Assembly (NCBI RefSeq): GCF_010183535.1 | Contig: NC_071333.1 | Location: 3,224,001 to 3,288,000, forward strand | Direction of reading: 5' to 3' | Source of the DNA: Caenorhabditis remanei | Lineage: Eukaryota > Nematoda > Chromadorea > Rhabditida > Rhabditidae | DNA length: 64,000 nucleotides | Part shown: piece by piece, positions 1-10,662 of the stretch | Position numbering within the stretch: position 1 is the stretch's first letter | How the letters are laid out: every line of letters begins with the position of its first letter | Position numbers and translations under genes: made by a program | The notes under the pieces: model-generated | Seen by the model: only the letters and a program-made list of their open reading frames with translations | Database searches by the model: none | What the model was told of the DNA's origin: nothing

Positions 1-755
1 GCGGAGAAAACTTTTTTGAAGTTTTTTTCGAAGTTTTTTTTTGAAAATTTTTTTTGAAGTAAAAAAAAAATTTTTAAAGAAATTTATTTCTGAAGAAATT
101 TTTGTTAAAAAGATATTTTTGGAAAGTTTTTTGAAAATTTTTTGTGGTTCCGATGGTTTGATGGTTTAGTGGTTCAGAAGTCGAATATAAAGTTTTTTGG
201 GTAAAATATGAATTTTTTTTCGGTTCCGATGGGGTTAAGAGTTCAATCCCGATTGAGGCCAAATTTTTTAAATATCATTTTGTATGGTTTTTTCTAGCTC
301 TAGTTGTTGGTTGTTGAATCCCCATTGTCGTAACCGACGAGATCAGTCATCAATCAAGGATAAGGAGGACAGTTGTTCAGAAGAGTCAGGAGGATACACA
401 AGGACAGGTGACCTTATCATTTGCAGAGCCGTGGTAAGAGGTCCACTGGAAGAGTGAAGGCAGAACCAAGAACACATCCTGTCATTTTTAGAGTTTTTTC
501 AGTTTATTGGAACACGGCTACGAAGACAACTTGTCCGTGCTCTGTTATGTCTTGAGTAGGCAGGTGCGAGGACACATTTGCTTTCTTCGAAATTTCATTC
601 AGCTTTCTGAAAAAAGTTCGAGGAATGCGATAAGTTATCAACTTTCTCCTTTTGGAGCTTGGCGGAGTTACGTTATGAATAAGGCGCCTTTCTTATTCAT
701 CCATATTACTTGTTTCTATTTTAGAAATAATGTTCAACGCAGCAGTCAGTAAGTA
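1..755. repeat. Dispersed repeat, copy 1
   Basis: Positions 1-325 and about 465-750 match 4579-4895 and 4896-5155 at high identity, including the T/A-rich runs, the motif GGTTCCGATGG and the segment around TTGGCGGAGTTACG. Copy 1 has about 135 bp between the two matching blocks that copy 2 lacks. The left edge runs off the window. Small open frames inside are not conserved and look like chance. Confidence 0.75.
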
Positions 756-2479
756 CATTGCTCCACATAATGATACGACCAGTACTTAAAAGTTCGAGAA
801 CATCAATTTTTTCGAAATGTTCAAAAAATGTGAAATGTACGATTACCATATCCGGTAAGTCCATAAAAGTGGGGGGGGGGGGTAGGGATATCAAAATTTT
901 GAAAAGTTGGAGCCATACGAGAAAATTCGAATTTTGTCAAATAGCTGTTTTTCAATTCCACAGAATGATACGATCAGATGACAGAAATTGACTGAAACCG
1001 TCCAAACTTCTGTGAAAGTAATCTTTCAGTCGATTTTCAGATCAAACAAGCATTTTCAAGCTCAAATTTTGTGAGAATTTCATTTTTTAATGAGCAGGTG
1101 TCAAACTTGAATTGGTAATGCATTAAATGACAGAATTGCCAGTTAGAGGTCATGAAAATGATTTTTCCCCCAAAAAAACACCAAAATTCAGATAGACAGT
1201 GTATCTTTACATATCAAACAACAAGTTTCAACTTTTCTCGCGTTTTGAGAGAAAGTGAGGATTGATTTCAGGTTGGCAAGTTAACACCAGTAGGAAAAAG
1301 GTGAAGTTTCAGTTCGTGCGGACCATTAACTCGAATTTTATCTTCGAACTTTTTAACATGTTCGAACTCTTTTACGCCGACAGCCCGTTAGTGTTTCTAA
1401 CAGTAAAACAAGGATTTGATCGATAATATCTGTATAACGAAAGTAAGAGCTTACGCAGGAGCCATCAAAAACCTCACGAAACGACTGTTAATCAGGCCTT
1501 TTTAATCAAACGTGATTTTCAGGTGTTCGTCTTCGCTGACGGTTTTGGCGATGAGCAAGAATATCACACAGTCCTTCAAAGTGATAATCCGCGACGGAGC
1601 GCAATTGCGACGATCGCTGGCGCGATTCTCGTTTTTCAGCTTAAAACCCAATTTTTCACCGATTTCTCGAAATTTCAGCGTTTTCGCTGGTTCAAAAGAA
1701 GTAACAAATGTTCTGCGGACAAAAATACATCGTTTGAGTGTAACCTTCTCTTACATTGTCGAAAAATAAAAAAGTTGAAAGACTTTAAAGAAAATCAACT
1801 GAAAAACCCATTTTTTGCCACTTTCAGAAGGAATACGAAAAAATTGAGTGATTTCATTTGTTCTCGTTTAGTAACATTTATGAAGATGACTGTTGCGAAC
1901 ATTTTAAGCCTAAATACGTGTTATAATATTCAGAACTGGAATTATTGGATCAATTTTTAAGTTCAACTTTTTTCCAAAAATTCTGTTTTTGTTAATTTTT
2001 CGGTCTAGAAGTACTTGAAAGGCTTCAAAAAAGCATAACAGCAGTTGTAAAGACTTAAATAGCAGGAGAAATGAACTTATTATTGAAAATTTGAGAGTTT
2101 TTTGTGTCTCCAAAAAAAAATAAAACTGACTTTTTGGCGTTGAAAAGCTGTATATCACGGTTTGATGGGCACATGTTCACTTCTACACCTTTTTTTTTCG
2201 ACTAATTCACTCGTTTTATTATAGAACTCGGTAATTTTGCTCGCAAGCTCAATTAATTGAATTTCGGGTTACTGTAGAATTTAAAGGGAGGCGACGCTAA
2301 ACTTTAAAAAACGGAAAGCGCGCCAGCTATGTCTGTTGTGCGCATTATCACTTTGAAGGACTGTGTATCATGAAAATGCTCAGATGGCATATCACCGCAA
2401 AGAAGAACAAAAAGAAACAAATCTTTGACGAGATAAGACACGCCAATACATGACTAATGTTACGAGACTTTTTATTTAG
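756..2479. other. Gene-poor stretch
   Basis: No gene recognised. It contains a run of ten G at about 871-880. Overlapping open frames at about 1510-1960 show no family motif and conflict with each other, so they look like chance. The rest is AT-rich spacer. Confidence 0.5.
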
Positions 2480-2681
2480 GTCGACGTGGGCTTGGTGTGG
2501 ATGAGAATCGTCTGAAAGCGTTCAATATGCTGAAGCACACGCACTGTTCATTTAAACTCGATGATGATGGATTACTGAAAACTAAAGTAAGGATTACTGA
2601 AAACTCTGGTAGAGAAATAGAGGGAGAAAATACATTAAAAACTTTCGTTTCCAGCTTCCAACTACTTGTCACTTGGCCTGA
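2480..2681 (+). CDS. Possible last two exons of an unrecognised gene
   Basis: An open segment at 2480-2586 follows a TTTATTTAG acceptor and ends at a GTAAGG donor. It joins in frame to 2655-2681, which follows TTTCCAG and ends in TGA. The predicted tail, about 43 residues ending LPTTCHLA, is mixed charged and polar. Both junctions fit the nematode consensus, but I found no convincing upstream exon and recognise no domain. It could be the 3' end of a gene, a gene relic, or chance. Confidence 0.27.
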
Positions 2682-3169
2682 GCGTGGTATCATCGCCTGG
2701 ATTTTTTTTCAACTTCATACCATTTCAACCGCCGTGATTCCAGTTCCCTTTAAATCTTTAAATTTTCTGATATTACTTGAACGAGGCTATAGAAGTTCTA
2801 AACACTCCATACCTCATTTATCGTCGTCAGCAATCGATTGTTCAAAGACGTCTTCAAAATGTTTCGATTCATGCTCGATTAGTTTAGTTCTCTTCTATCA
2901 TTATTTTTCATATATTGAATCCAGTTTATTTCAAACAAACCTTGTCTAAATGTAAATCTCCGTTCCGTTGGTCACTCAAACTAATTCACATTCTTATCAT
3001 TCATGTTTCACCTAATTGTTCTGTTTTTCTTATTGAGTTGACATAAATGAAAACTGTTATTTCGGGGTATTTTCAGTAAACAGTTCCACAGGATCAAGAT
3101 TTTTGATGGTTCCTAAAATAGATATTTTTCAGATTTAAACCGCTGGAAGAAATATCGAAAATGGACCTT
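2682..3169. other. AT-rich spacer
   Basis: No supported gene or RNA. Open frames run on from the preceding segment but show no family motif. Confidence 0.5.
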
Positions 3170-3177
3170 GTTGTATC

Positions 3178-3521
3178 CATAGTTGTCAAGGCCCGGCCCG
3201 GGCCGGGCCGGGCCTTGTCGGCGAAATCAGGGCCCGGCCCGAAGGCCCGGGCAAATTGGCGCGAAAGTCAAATTTTCAAATTTTTTCAAATTTTTCAAAT
3301 TTTTTTGAATTTTTTCGCGAAAAAGTCAAATTTTCGACTATCAGTCAGAATTAGAAGAAATTCTGAAAAATAGTCAAAAATGGACACATTTCCGATGAAA
3401 AATTGAAAAAATTTCGAAAAAAAAATTGAGAAAAAAAGGGTCATTTTTTGAAGCCGGGCCTTCGGGCCGGGCCGGGCCTTGAAAATTTTCTACCGGCCCG
3501 GGCCGGGCCTTGACAACTATG
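3178..3521. mobile_element. hAT-like MITE with GGGCC-rich arms (copy 1)
   Basis: The element starts CATAGTTGTCAAGGCCCGG and ends with its reverse complement. It is flanked by the 8-bp duplication GTTGTATC (3170-3177 and 3522-3529), the length left by hAT transposases. The centre is AT-rich with TTTTCGACTAT, also seen in the copies at 3.8 and 6.4 kb. There is no coding capacity. Confidence 0.8.
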
Positions 3522-3769
3522 GTTGTATCTACCCACTTTTTCTTTGAAACTCTCTGTTTTCAATGATGTGCCATCTTGTTTTCTAAAAAATCCCATAATA
3601 TTACTCACAATTTTCTTTGTTCATACTGTCCGCAAGAAAAGTGAAGGACCAAAAATTAGCCCCTCCCTCCAGGAATAAACTCCGCCCACTCACAAAACTG
3701 ACCCGAATAAAAAGGTATTGCTTGATTTTCATCCATCAATGAAGATAAATTCCGTTTTTTGATGTAGAC

Positions 3770-4050
3770 CATGCTTGCAACGGGCCGGGCCGGGCCGATT
3801 TGAGAATTTTCACCGGCCCGGGTCACAGTACAAAATTTGAAAATTTGAACTTTTTTGAAATTTTTTTTGATTTTTTTGCAAAAAAGTCGAATTTTCGACT
3901 ATGTTTTTACATATCGATAAAACTCAAGTTTACATAGGATTTTTGACTATTTTAGATGAAAATTTCAAAAAAAAATTCGAAAAATTTTGTGAAAAAATTG
4001 TGCTCATTTTTTGACTCCGGGCCGGGCCGGGCCGTTATTTTGCAAGTATG
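3770..4050. mobile_element. hAT-like MITE with GGGCC-rich arms (copy 2)
   Basis: The ends are CATGCTTGCAA and TTGCAAGTATG, imperfect inverted repeats. They are flanked by the 8-bp duplication ATGTAGAC (3762-3769 and 4051-4058). It shares the GGGCCGGGCC arms and the AAGTCGAATTTTCGACTAT core with the other copies. Confidence 0.78.
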
Positions 4051-4436
4051 ATGTAGACCTATCAAAGTCCAGAATAACTACACATTGGTTATGAATGTAA
4101 CTTTTCCTATCGAGTTTTTCTTCGTGTGAAGTTTTGATTTTTTCTAGTGCAACTTTTTTTTGAAGCTGTGTCAAAAAAAATTTTTTTGGTTTGTTTTCTT
4201 TTTTCAACCTTTCTTTATTCTTTTTACTTCTTTCATATTTAGTCATTACATGGCTTTTCCCCATATTCTCCATTCCTCCGTAATACGGCTTCGGTGTTGA
4301 TCTCCATCCATTGTAATATGTCCTCTTCGGTGTTGATCATGAAATCCGGCGCCCCGGGGCCATCAGGTCGTTGCATTTGACTGGTCGGCCTATCTTCCTC
4401 TCCACTCTTGATCCGGGGGGTGGATCCCCATCTTGC

Positions 4437-4517
4437 GCCACCGGGGTGAATCGAACCCTCAACCATCCGCTCGACGATCGGTGGCCGGCCGCTTTACCAG
4501 TTGAGCTATGCCGGCCA
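4437..4517 (-). repeat. tRNA-derived sequence (SINE-like or tRNA pseudogene)
   Basis: On the minus strand there is an A-box-like TAGCTCAACTGG (about 4495-4510) and, about 50 bases on, a B-box-like GGTTCGATTCA. This is the internal Pol III promoter layout of tRNA genes. The acceptor and T stems do not pair well (two mismatches in the T stem, no matching 3' acceptor strand), so I do not call a functional tRNA. It lies just outside dispersed repeat copy 2. Confidence 0.5.
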
Positions 4518-4578
4518 CATTGATGACGAGAGTCGATTGTGTATATGAATGCGGGCGGATCAGCGCCAGCGCATCTCT

Positions 4579-5155
4579 CGCGGAGAAAACTTTTTTGAAG
4601 TTTTTTTCGAAGTTTTTTTTTTGAAAATTTTTTTTGAAGTAAAAAAAAATTTTTTTAAAGAAATTTATTTCTGAAGAATTTTTTGTTTAAAAAATTTTTT
4701 TTGAAAAATTTTTTGTGGTTCCGGTGGTTTGATGGTTTACTGGTTCAAAAGTCGAATATAAAGTTTTTTGGGTAAAAAATGAAATTTTTTCGGTTCCGAT
4801 GGGGGTAGGGGTTCAATCCCGATTAAGGCCAAATTTTTTTTAATATCATTTTGTATGGTTTTTTCTAACTCTAATTGTTGGTTGTTGAATCCCCATACAC
4901 ATCCTATCATTTTTGGAGTTTTTTCAGCTCATTGGAACACGGCTACGAAGACAACTTGTCAGTGCTGTTATGTCTTGAGTGGGCAGGTGCAAGGACACAT
5001 TTGCTTTATTCGAAAAAAGTTCGAGGAATGCGATAAGTTATCAACTTTCTCTTTTTGGAGCTTGGCGGAGTTACGTTATGAATAAGGCGCCTTTCTTATT
5101 CATCCATATTTCTTGTTTTTATTTCAGAAATAATGTTCAACGCAGCAGTCATTTA
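4579..5155. repeat. Dispersed repeat, copy 2
   Basis: Matches positions 1-325 and 465-750, without the extra 135 bp of copy 1. It begins GCGGAGAAAACTTTTTTG, exactly as the window start does, so copy 1 probably begins at or left of base 1. Confidence 0.75.
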
Positions 5156-6402
5156 AAATCTCTCAGCAATTTTATATATCTAATTTCATCTTGTTGTTTT
5201 GCCACCCATATCGTCCCCCTCTTCTGTTTTTAGAAAAATTTTGATAAACTCAATGTTTTTCACTAAAATACGGAAACTATCCAAGAATTATGATTTTTAC
5301 AAAAAAAATGACAATATTCATCTCAAATTCAAAAACAATCACTTCGGTGGCGCTGAACATCAAAACAAGATCCGAGATGATTTTGTTCGACATGTATGGT
5401 GTTAATATCCACACAATAATGAAATGTCCCATCATCTTGCAATTTATTTTTCCCTCACTACTCTGTTTGTTATTCTTTTTTTTTGAACCACGTGCTGTTT
5501 TTCGAAGTTTTTAATTCCACCATTCGAAATCTTCGGTCAATCTCAATTTTCAATTTTTTAATTAATCGTCTTATCACCATTTTTCTTTTTCCATGTTCTC
5601 TTACTACTTTATCACTTCCTCAACGACTCTCGATTTGAATAAAACGTTTTATCGTCTATCATCTTCTCCTTTTGTTTTCTCTTTCATAACCTTTCAATAA
5701 GACTTCAAATATATGTTTTCCCGCCTTCTTCTCCTCTCATTGTCCAGTGGCCTCCAAATCTCTGCGTCATTCACATTTGAATCTATGTCCACTTTCTCTG
5801 GCACCTTCTCTTTCTTAACGTACTACTAACGACCTCTAAATTTTCTTTGAAAAGCTACAATCTTTGAAATCAGCTAAACTTTTTCTTTTTTCTGTTTTCA
5901 GTTGATTAATAGGTTGTTTGAATAAGTTAGCTAGGATAGATGAGTCTCTGAAAAAGATTCACAATGTCTTTCACATTTTATCACTATTGTATTGAATATT
6001 CTATTTTTTGTTATCAGTGAACATACATCTAGATTTTGTTTTATTTCACCATTTCTCATTTCATATCTCAATTTGAAACCAATTTTCGGCTTTTATTACA
6101 GTAGCGAGCATAAGTGAGCACCCCTTCATACTTTTATGTGTAACTCAGCTGAATCATGTCCGTTTTGTCTAAACTTTTTTTTGAAAGGTAGCCAAAGTAT
6201 TCAGCAATAAGGTAATATGTTTTTTGAAAAACTTCCATCACTGATTTTTTCGATAATCGACTTTTCCTGATCTTGAGTTGAAAATTCGAAAAAAACTTTT
6301 TGTTTTTCTTTTGGAGTTATTGAATTTTTTGTTTCAAAATGTTAAAAACAATCTAAATAAACAAAAAATTATGTTAAATCGGTTTCTTAAACTCTGACCA
6401 TC
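5156..6402. other. Gene-poor T-rich stretch
   Basis: T-rich sequence with many TTTC tracts. I found no open frame with acceptable splice context and no structured RNA. Confidence 0.5.
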
Positions 6403-6410
6403 GTGCCAGA

Positions 6411-6781
6411 CAGGGTTGGGAAATTCCGGGCCAAGCCGGCCCGGCCCGCCCCGGCCCGGCTCCTGTAGAAATTTGAAATTTATTGAAAAATTTTTCAGTT
6501 TTTTTTGCAAAAAGTCGAATTTTCGACTATGTTTTGGAATATCGATAAAAAAACTGAAGTGTACGAGAATTTTGGAGCATTTTGATCATTTTTTAATGAA
6601 AATTTCGAAAAAAATATGTGAAAAAAATGAGCACATTTTTTGAATCCGGGCTGACCGGGCCGACCGGGCCGGGCCGGCAAAAAATTTCTGTCAGCCCGGC
6701 CCGGCCCGGGCGGGCCGAGCCGGGCCGGGCCGGGCTGACGGGCCGGGCCGGGCCGGGCCAGCCCGGAATTTCCCAACCCTG
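6411..6781. mobile_element. hAT-like MITE with GGGCC-rich arms (copy 3)
   Basis: The terminal inverted repeats CAGGGTTGGGAAATTCCGGG / CCCGGAATTTCCCAACCCTG are perfect. They are flanked by the 8-bp duplication GTGCCAGA (6403-6410 and 6782-6789). The long (GGGCC)n arms make frames that read as proline/glycine/arginine-rich peptides, which I regard as artefacts. Confidence 0.88.
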
Positions 6782-6789
6782 GTGCCAGA

Positions 6790-7458
6790 GCTCCAGAAGT
6801 CAAAAGTAGTGGTCACGAGAAAATCTGCATAACTCATCAAAAAATGCTCCAAATCTGTTGAAACATGTATCAAAAACGTGTCTTGAGTTTTGCTCCTCAC
6901 GAACATTAAAACATTTAAATTTTGGAAAAAATAATTTTTCTAATTTTTTTTCACTCAAAAATGATTTCATTCCCATTTTTCTCTATTTCCCGATATTTTC
7001 TGACTACGATTAAATAATACAGATATGTGTTTTATTATGTGTGATACAGCATTTAGTATCCAGTTTTTGAAAAGTTTCTCTGCGTCTACTCAGCCAGTTG
7101 TGTTTCTTACATCGGTCCCCTCTTGTGTCTACATCTGTATCTTGCTTTTATTCTTTCCAGTTTGCGCAGCAACCAATAAACAAAACACACACTCCTCCAC
7201 CTTTTGTTTTCTTCTCTCTATCAATTTACAATAGAAATGTTGTCAAAACATCGGAATTTTCAAAAACTTCAGCGAGTTTTCAAATTACTACGTTTAATAT
7301 TCCGCCGGAGAATTGAGTAGTGCCGAGAACCCTGTTCAGCATTTAAAGTCTTGTAGCTTGAATATAAACTGTCGTACCGTCCAGAAAATTATAAAAAAGA
7401 AGTTCCGAATTATTGACCCTACGCCGAACTACTCTATAATGAAAACTTTCAGAGTACA
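6790..7458. other. Upstream region of the first small-gene cluster member
   Basis: No gene supported. Short frames at about 7025-7316 lack conservation and splice support. A TTTCAG acceptor-like site at 7447-7452 sits 6 bases before the start codon of the next gene and could be a trans-splice site. Confidence 0.4.
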
Positions 7459-7959
7459 ATGATTCCTCTCCTCGATCGAGAAAACCCAGTAAACGATGGT
7501 GCGCAGATCTATCAGCAGGTGAGTTACTATTCTACTTACATCAATTTATTTTGTTAATCAGATCCTGCAAATCGTGGAAGTGTTTATGCACCCAGACACC
7601 ACATTCAGAGTACGAGTTAATGCAGTTGTGAGTTAATAAAAAATCAAACGAACGAATTAGAAATTTGTTTCAGCTTCGAATCGTAGCCCTTAATCGCCAA
7701 TTGATGCGTGTTGAAGGATGGCAACGGAGAGCAATGCAAGTTCACCAACTTGTCGTTGAGCCAATGGTCCGAGTGTTAGGATTGGCTCAAAACCCACCAG
7801 AGGTGAGAAAAACGGGGGGGGGGGGATCGAAATTATAGTTTGAAGTGTTGATATTTGAGAAATTGTACATCAAATTTGTATTTGACTACTCTATATTGAA
7901 TTTTTCAGGGCCATGAGAACGCTGGGAACAATCGCAGAAGAGATCGCCATCGTGGGTGA
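7459..7959 (+). CDS. Small helical protein of the clustered family, member A
   Basis: Four phase-0 exons (7459-7518, 7562-7627, 7674-7802, 7909-7959) give 101 residues. The architecture matches members C, D and F: a short leader exon ending in Gln, a 66-nt exon starting Ile/Met-x-x-Ile-Val/Ala, a long exon with an LNRQLM-type helix, and a short basic last exon. The product is rich in amphipathic helix formers and has no signal peptide, membrane span or known motif. The last exon (NNRRRDRHRG) is strongly basic. An AATAAA lies downstream at about 8010. The function is unknown to me. Regular exon lengths and consensus junctions make a real gene likely. Confidence 0.62.
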
Positions 7960-8132
7960 TCCACAATAATTGTTATTCAAAGGTTTTTGTAACGATTTCT
8001 TTTTATCGGAATAAAATTTGTAAACCTGTCATAAGCACCGTTGTTCAGACTCTGAAATAAAAGGTTATTAGCCTTTGTATTGTAATTTTTCATTCATAAG
8101 CTGTTTTAACATTTTTATTAATAGTATTAAAG

Positions 8133-9009
8133 AGCTTCGGAGTGCAATGCCCCCCTCTCATCAATGACCTAGTTCAAAGAGATGATTGAATGCTGATTTT
8201 TCGGCAGGTAAACTGATAATCATCTTATCCATCATGTAAATTTCATTCAGATCCAGCAACTTGTGGCAGTGTTTGTGAACTTCGACATCCCGGGCCAGAG
8301 ACCGTATTGCCGCATTCGTAAGTTTATTAATACTTTCTGACAGTAATGAAACCATACTTGTCAACCGGGCCGTATTGGGCCAACATAGACCGGCGCGTAA
8401 CTCTATTCAAACTGAACTTTATAAGCTGAAAAACTTTTTAATTATTGAAATTTCAGCGAGCTATATCTGTGACATACTACGGGCCAGATGGCTAGTGATC
8501 AATGTACCGCGGGCGGGGATAGAATGATTTTTAGCGTCTTTTTGCGCTTTTTGACATTTTATTCCGTCCCGCGGTACATTAACAATTTGCCACCCGGTCC
8601 GTAGTAGGATATAGAACTCGTTGATGTTTTTGCATGTTTTTCAGTTCATAAAAATGAGATAAGTAAGAGCCAACCCGTGTCGTCCCGTTTCTTCCGAATT
8701 GACATGTATGAATAAAACTTTTTTCCTTGGCGAATCGGTCTCTTGAACCGCCTACTAATGTGGTACGATCAAATGAGAGAGAGGGCAATAGGAATCGAGC
8801 AATTGCTACATAGTAGACACACTCACCATTGGACTGAACATACTGGTTGTAGGTAAGAAAAATAGAAGTTGAAAATTAAAGTTTTTTTAAACATGTTTAT
8901 CTAATTTTTGATTATATTATAATCTAATTTTAAGGGCCAGGTGGAAAACCACGAGAACCAGGAGCACAACGGAGAGGGCCAAGAGAACAACGAAAACGTC
9001 GATGACTGA
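8133..9009 (+). pseudogene. Decayed member B of the small-gene family
   Basis: A second-exon homologue (8251-8317, beginning IQQLVAVFV) follows TTCATTCAG. It has one base too many before the GTAAGT donor, which shifts the frame. Third-exon homology (NRLLMWYDQMRERAIGIEQ) appears near 8744-8800. A basic last exon ending at about 9006-9009 resembles that of member A. A 128-bp MITE (8477-8604) sits between them. No clean first exon is visible. The spacing and gene order match member A, so this is best read as a disabled duplicate. Confidence 0.5.
8477..8604. mobile_element. TA-flanked MITE inside pseudogene B
   Basis: The inverted ends CTACGGGCCAGATGGC / GCCACCCGGTCCGTAG are imperfect, and GTACCGCGGG is repeated inverted inside them. 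TA dinucleotides lie at 8475-8476 and 8605-8606, as left by Tc1/mariner-type insertion. Confidence 0.65.
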
Positions 9010-9704
9010 TTCATGATTTTTTAATTCTAATTTTGGAAATACGGTTCTTTTCGAACTTGTTCAAAAATACATTTGTTTTTTCCTGTTTTAATTACTGATT
9101 CTGACTTTGGAACAAAAGGTTATTTGCCTCTGTGTTATCTTGTATCATTAATGTTTTTCTACCTCCTACTCTGATCGCCTCTCTCTACCTCTTTTCTATT
9201 CGGAACTGTAGGTTCAAAACCAAACTTTTTCTTTTTTATAACTTTATAATTTTATAAATGACACCTTCTGTCTTCCAATTTTTGATACCCAGATTCAGCG
9301 AACCTGTTCTTCCCGTCGCCCAATGTGTCTTAACTGTTTAATTTATAGTTGGTCTAATTTTTTCTCGATCATATATCTGGAATGATAATCAAGCTACTCA
9401 TTTCCAGTGTCTCCGAATTCATTCCCTTTCTGAAATCTCCGAAATTTCCATCAATTGGTTAGCAAGGCCATTTTACATATTCTCCATTTTTTTCCGTTTC
9501 TGAGTGATTCTTTTCCACTATTTTACCTACGGCGATTACTGATACCCACTTCTCTCTCAAAGTTTTAATATGAATTCGAAATAAATATTTTCTCCGTACT
9601 CCTAGAATTAAATCCTTCAGTTTTTTATTCAGTTCCAGAACTCACTAATTCCTTTCCATTCATTGCTGGTCCTGACACAACTTTTCAATATTAAATTTCC
9701 AGTG
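9010..9704. other. Pyrimidine-rich spacer with promoter of member C
   Basis: TC-rich spacer. The block at 9540-9704 (TGATACCCACTTCTC and onward to the gene start) recurs upstream of members D (12,395-12,571) and F (18,160-18,300 and 18,670-18,712), so it probably contains a duplicated promoter. Confidence 0.45.
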
Positions 9705-10116
9705 ATGACTCCGAATATTCCCCGACAAGAAGAATTTATTGATTCTCGATATCCCGATGCTGAACGAATCCTTGACCAGGTTAGTCATCACGACTCTTCA
9801 ACTTATCAATCTTGTTTTTCAGATGGTTGAGATTGCACCAGTGTTGATTGATCCCAATGCCTCAAACGAAGACGTTCTGGATGCATGTGTAAGCTGAACA
9901 AAACTTTATAACAACCAAAAACTGATATTTCAGGTTGCCATCAGAGAATTGAACCAACAGCTCATGAACTTCGATGAGCACCGAGCATTTGCTCTGGAAT
10001 TTGAGCAAGTTTTGATTCGAATGGTAGTCCGGCTCGAAAGAGCAATTGCCGCAGCGGAGGGAGAAGCCGGAAATATAAGTGTTGGTTTTGTATGCTGGTA
10101 CAGCATAAAACAATAG
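9705..10116 (+). CDS. Small helical protein, member C, read-through form
   Basis: Exons 9705-9779, 9823-9888 and 9934-10116 encode 107 residues. Exons 1 and 2 are the same length as in D and F. Exon 3 is nearly identical to that of F (LNQQLMNFDEHRAFALEFEQ). The donor after exon 3, GTGAGT in F and in the copy at 10,407, is ATAAGT here. The predicted frame therefore reads on for 13 more codons to TAG. Coiled-coil-like helices with charged heptads fill exon 3. Alternatively, the transcript splices from exon 2 to the duplicated exon 3 at 10,264. Confidence 0.58.
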
Positions 10117-10263
10117 TGATAAAAATTTCGAAAATAATTTCCAACGCTTATCAGAAAAGGAGTGTAACAGAATAAAGGAAGACGCAGGTTTAGATATTTT
10201 TACGAGAGAACTTGAATGACATTAGAGACCTTGTTAGCGTGGGTAAGACCTGTAATAGTAGAG

Positions 10264-10662
10264 GGTTGCTATCGGAGAATTAAATCAGCAACTTATGAAC
10301 TTTGCTGAGCACCGAGCATTTGCTATGGAATTCGAGCAAATGCTGGTTGGTATGGTGGTCATGCTAGAAAGAATGATTGCCGCAGAGCAGCGAGAAGCTG
10401 GAAATGTGAGTTCTGGCATTACATGCTGGTACAGCATAAAACAGTTGTGATATAAACTTTGAACTTTCAACGATTATGAGATACGTGAGGAGAAGCTCTG
10501 ATAAAGAGTGATGAGAATTATAGTCCTTTTTGAAGTTTCTGGTCGGCAGGACGGTCAAAAAATGAAATCAGGAGATCATAGTAGTTGAACTACTCGATGA
10601 ATAAGTACTCTACTAATAAGAACAAGTTTTTCAGGCTGGGGATGCCAGACGCGCTAGAAATT
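10264..10662 (+). CDS. Duplicated exon 3 and last exon of member C
   Basis: 10264-10407 is a second copy of exon 3 (LNQQLMNFAEHRAFAMEFEQ) with an intact GTGAGTTC donor. The copied intron start is similar to the sequence after the first copy. The last exon (10635-10662, ending AGDARRARN-stop) follows TTTTTCAG. The acceptor before the duplicated exon is weak (AGTAGAG instead of TTTCAG). It may be an alternative exon 3 or a decaying duplicate. Confidence 0.42.

Noticed and set aside
1510..1960. Overlapping 85- and 145-codon frames
   Set aside because: Two frames compete over the same bases and neither shows a motif, splice context or similarity to neighbours.
2497..2949. A 150-codon frame
   Set aside because: Only its first part fits a spliced exon. 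The remainder is T-rich, has no motif and crosses a consensus donor and acceptor.
4437..4517. A functional tRNA gene
   Set aside because: A and B boxes are present but the T stem has mismatches and the acceptor strands do not pair.
6495..6906. Frames of 60-100 codons rich in Pro, Gly, Ala and Arg
   Set aside because: They are translations of (GGGCC)n arms of a hAT-like MITE with a clear 8-bp target duplication; no gene is needed to explain them.
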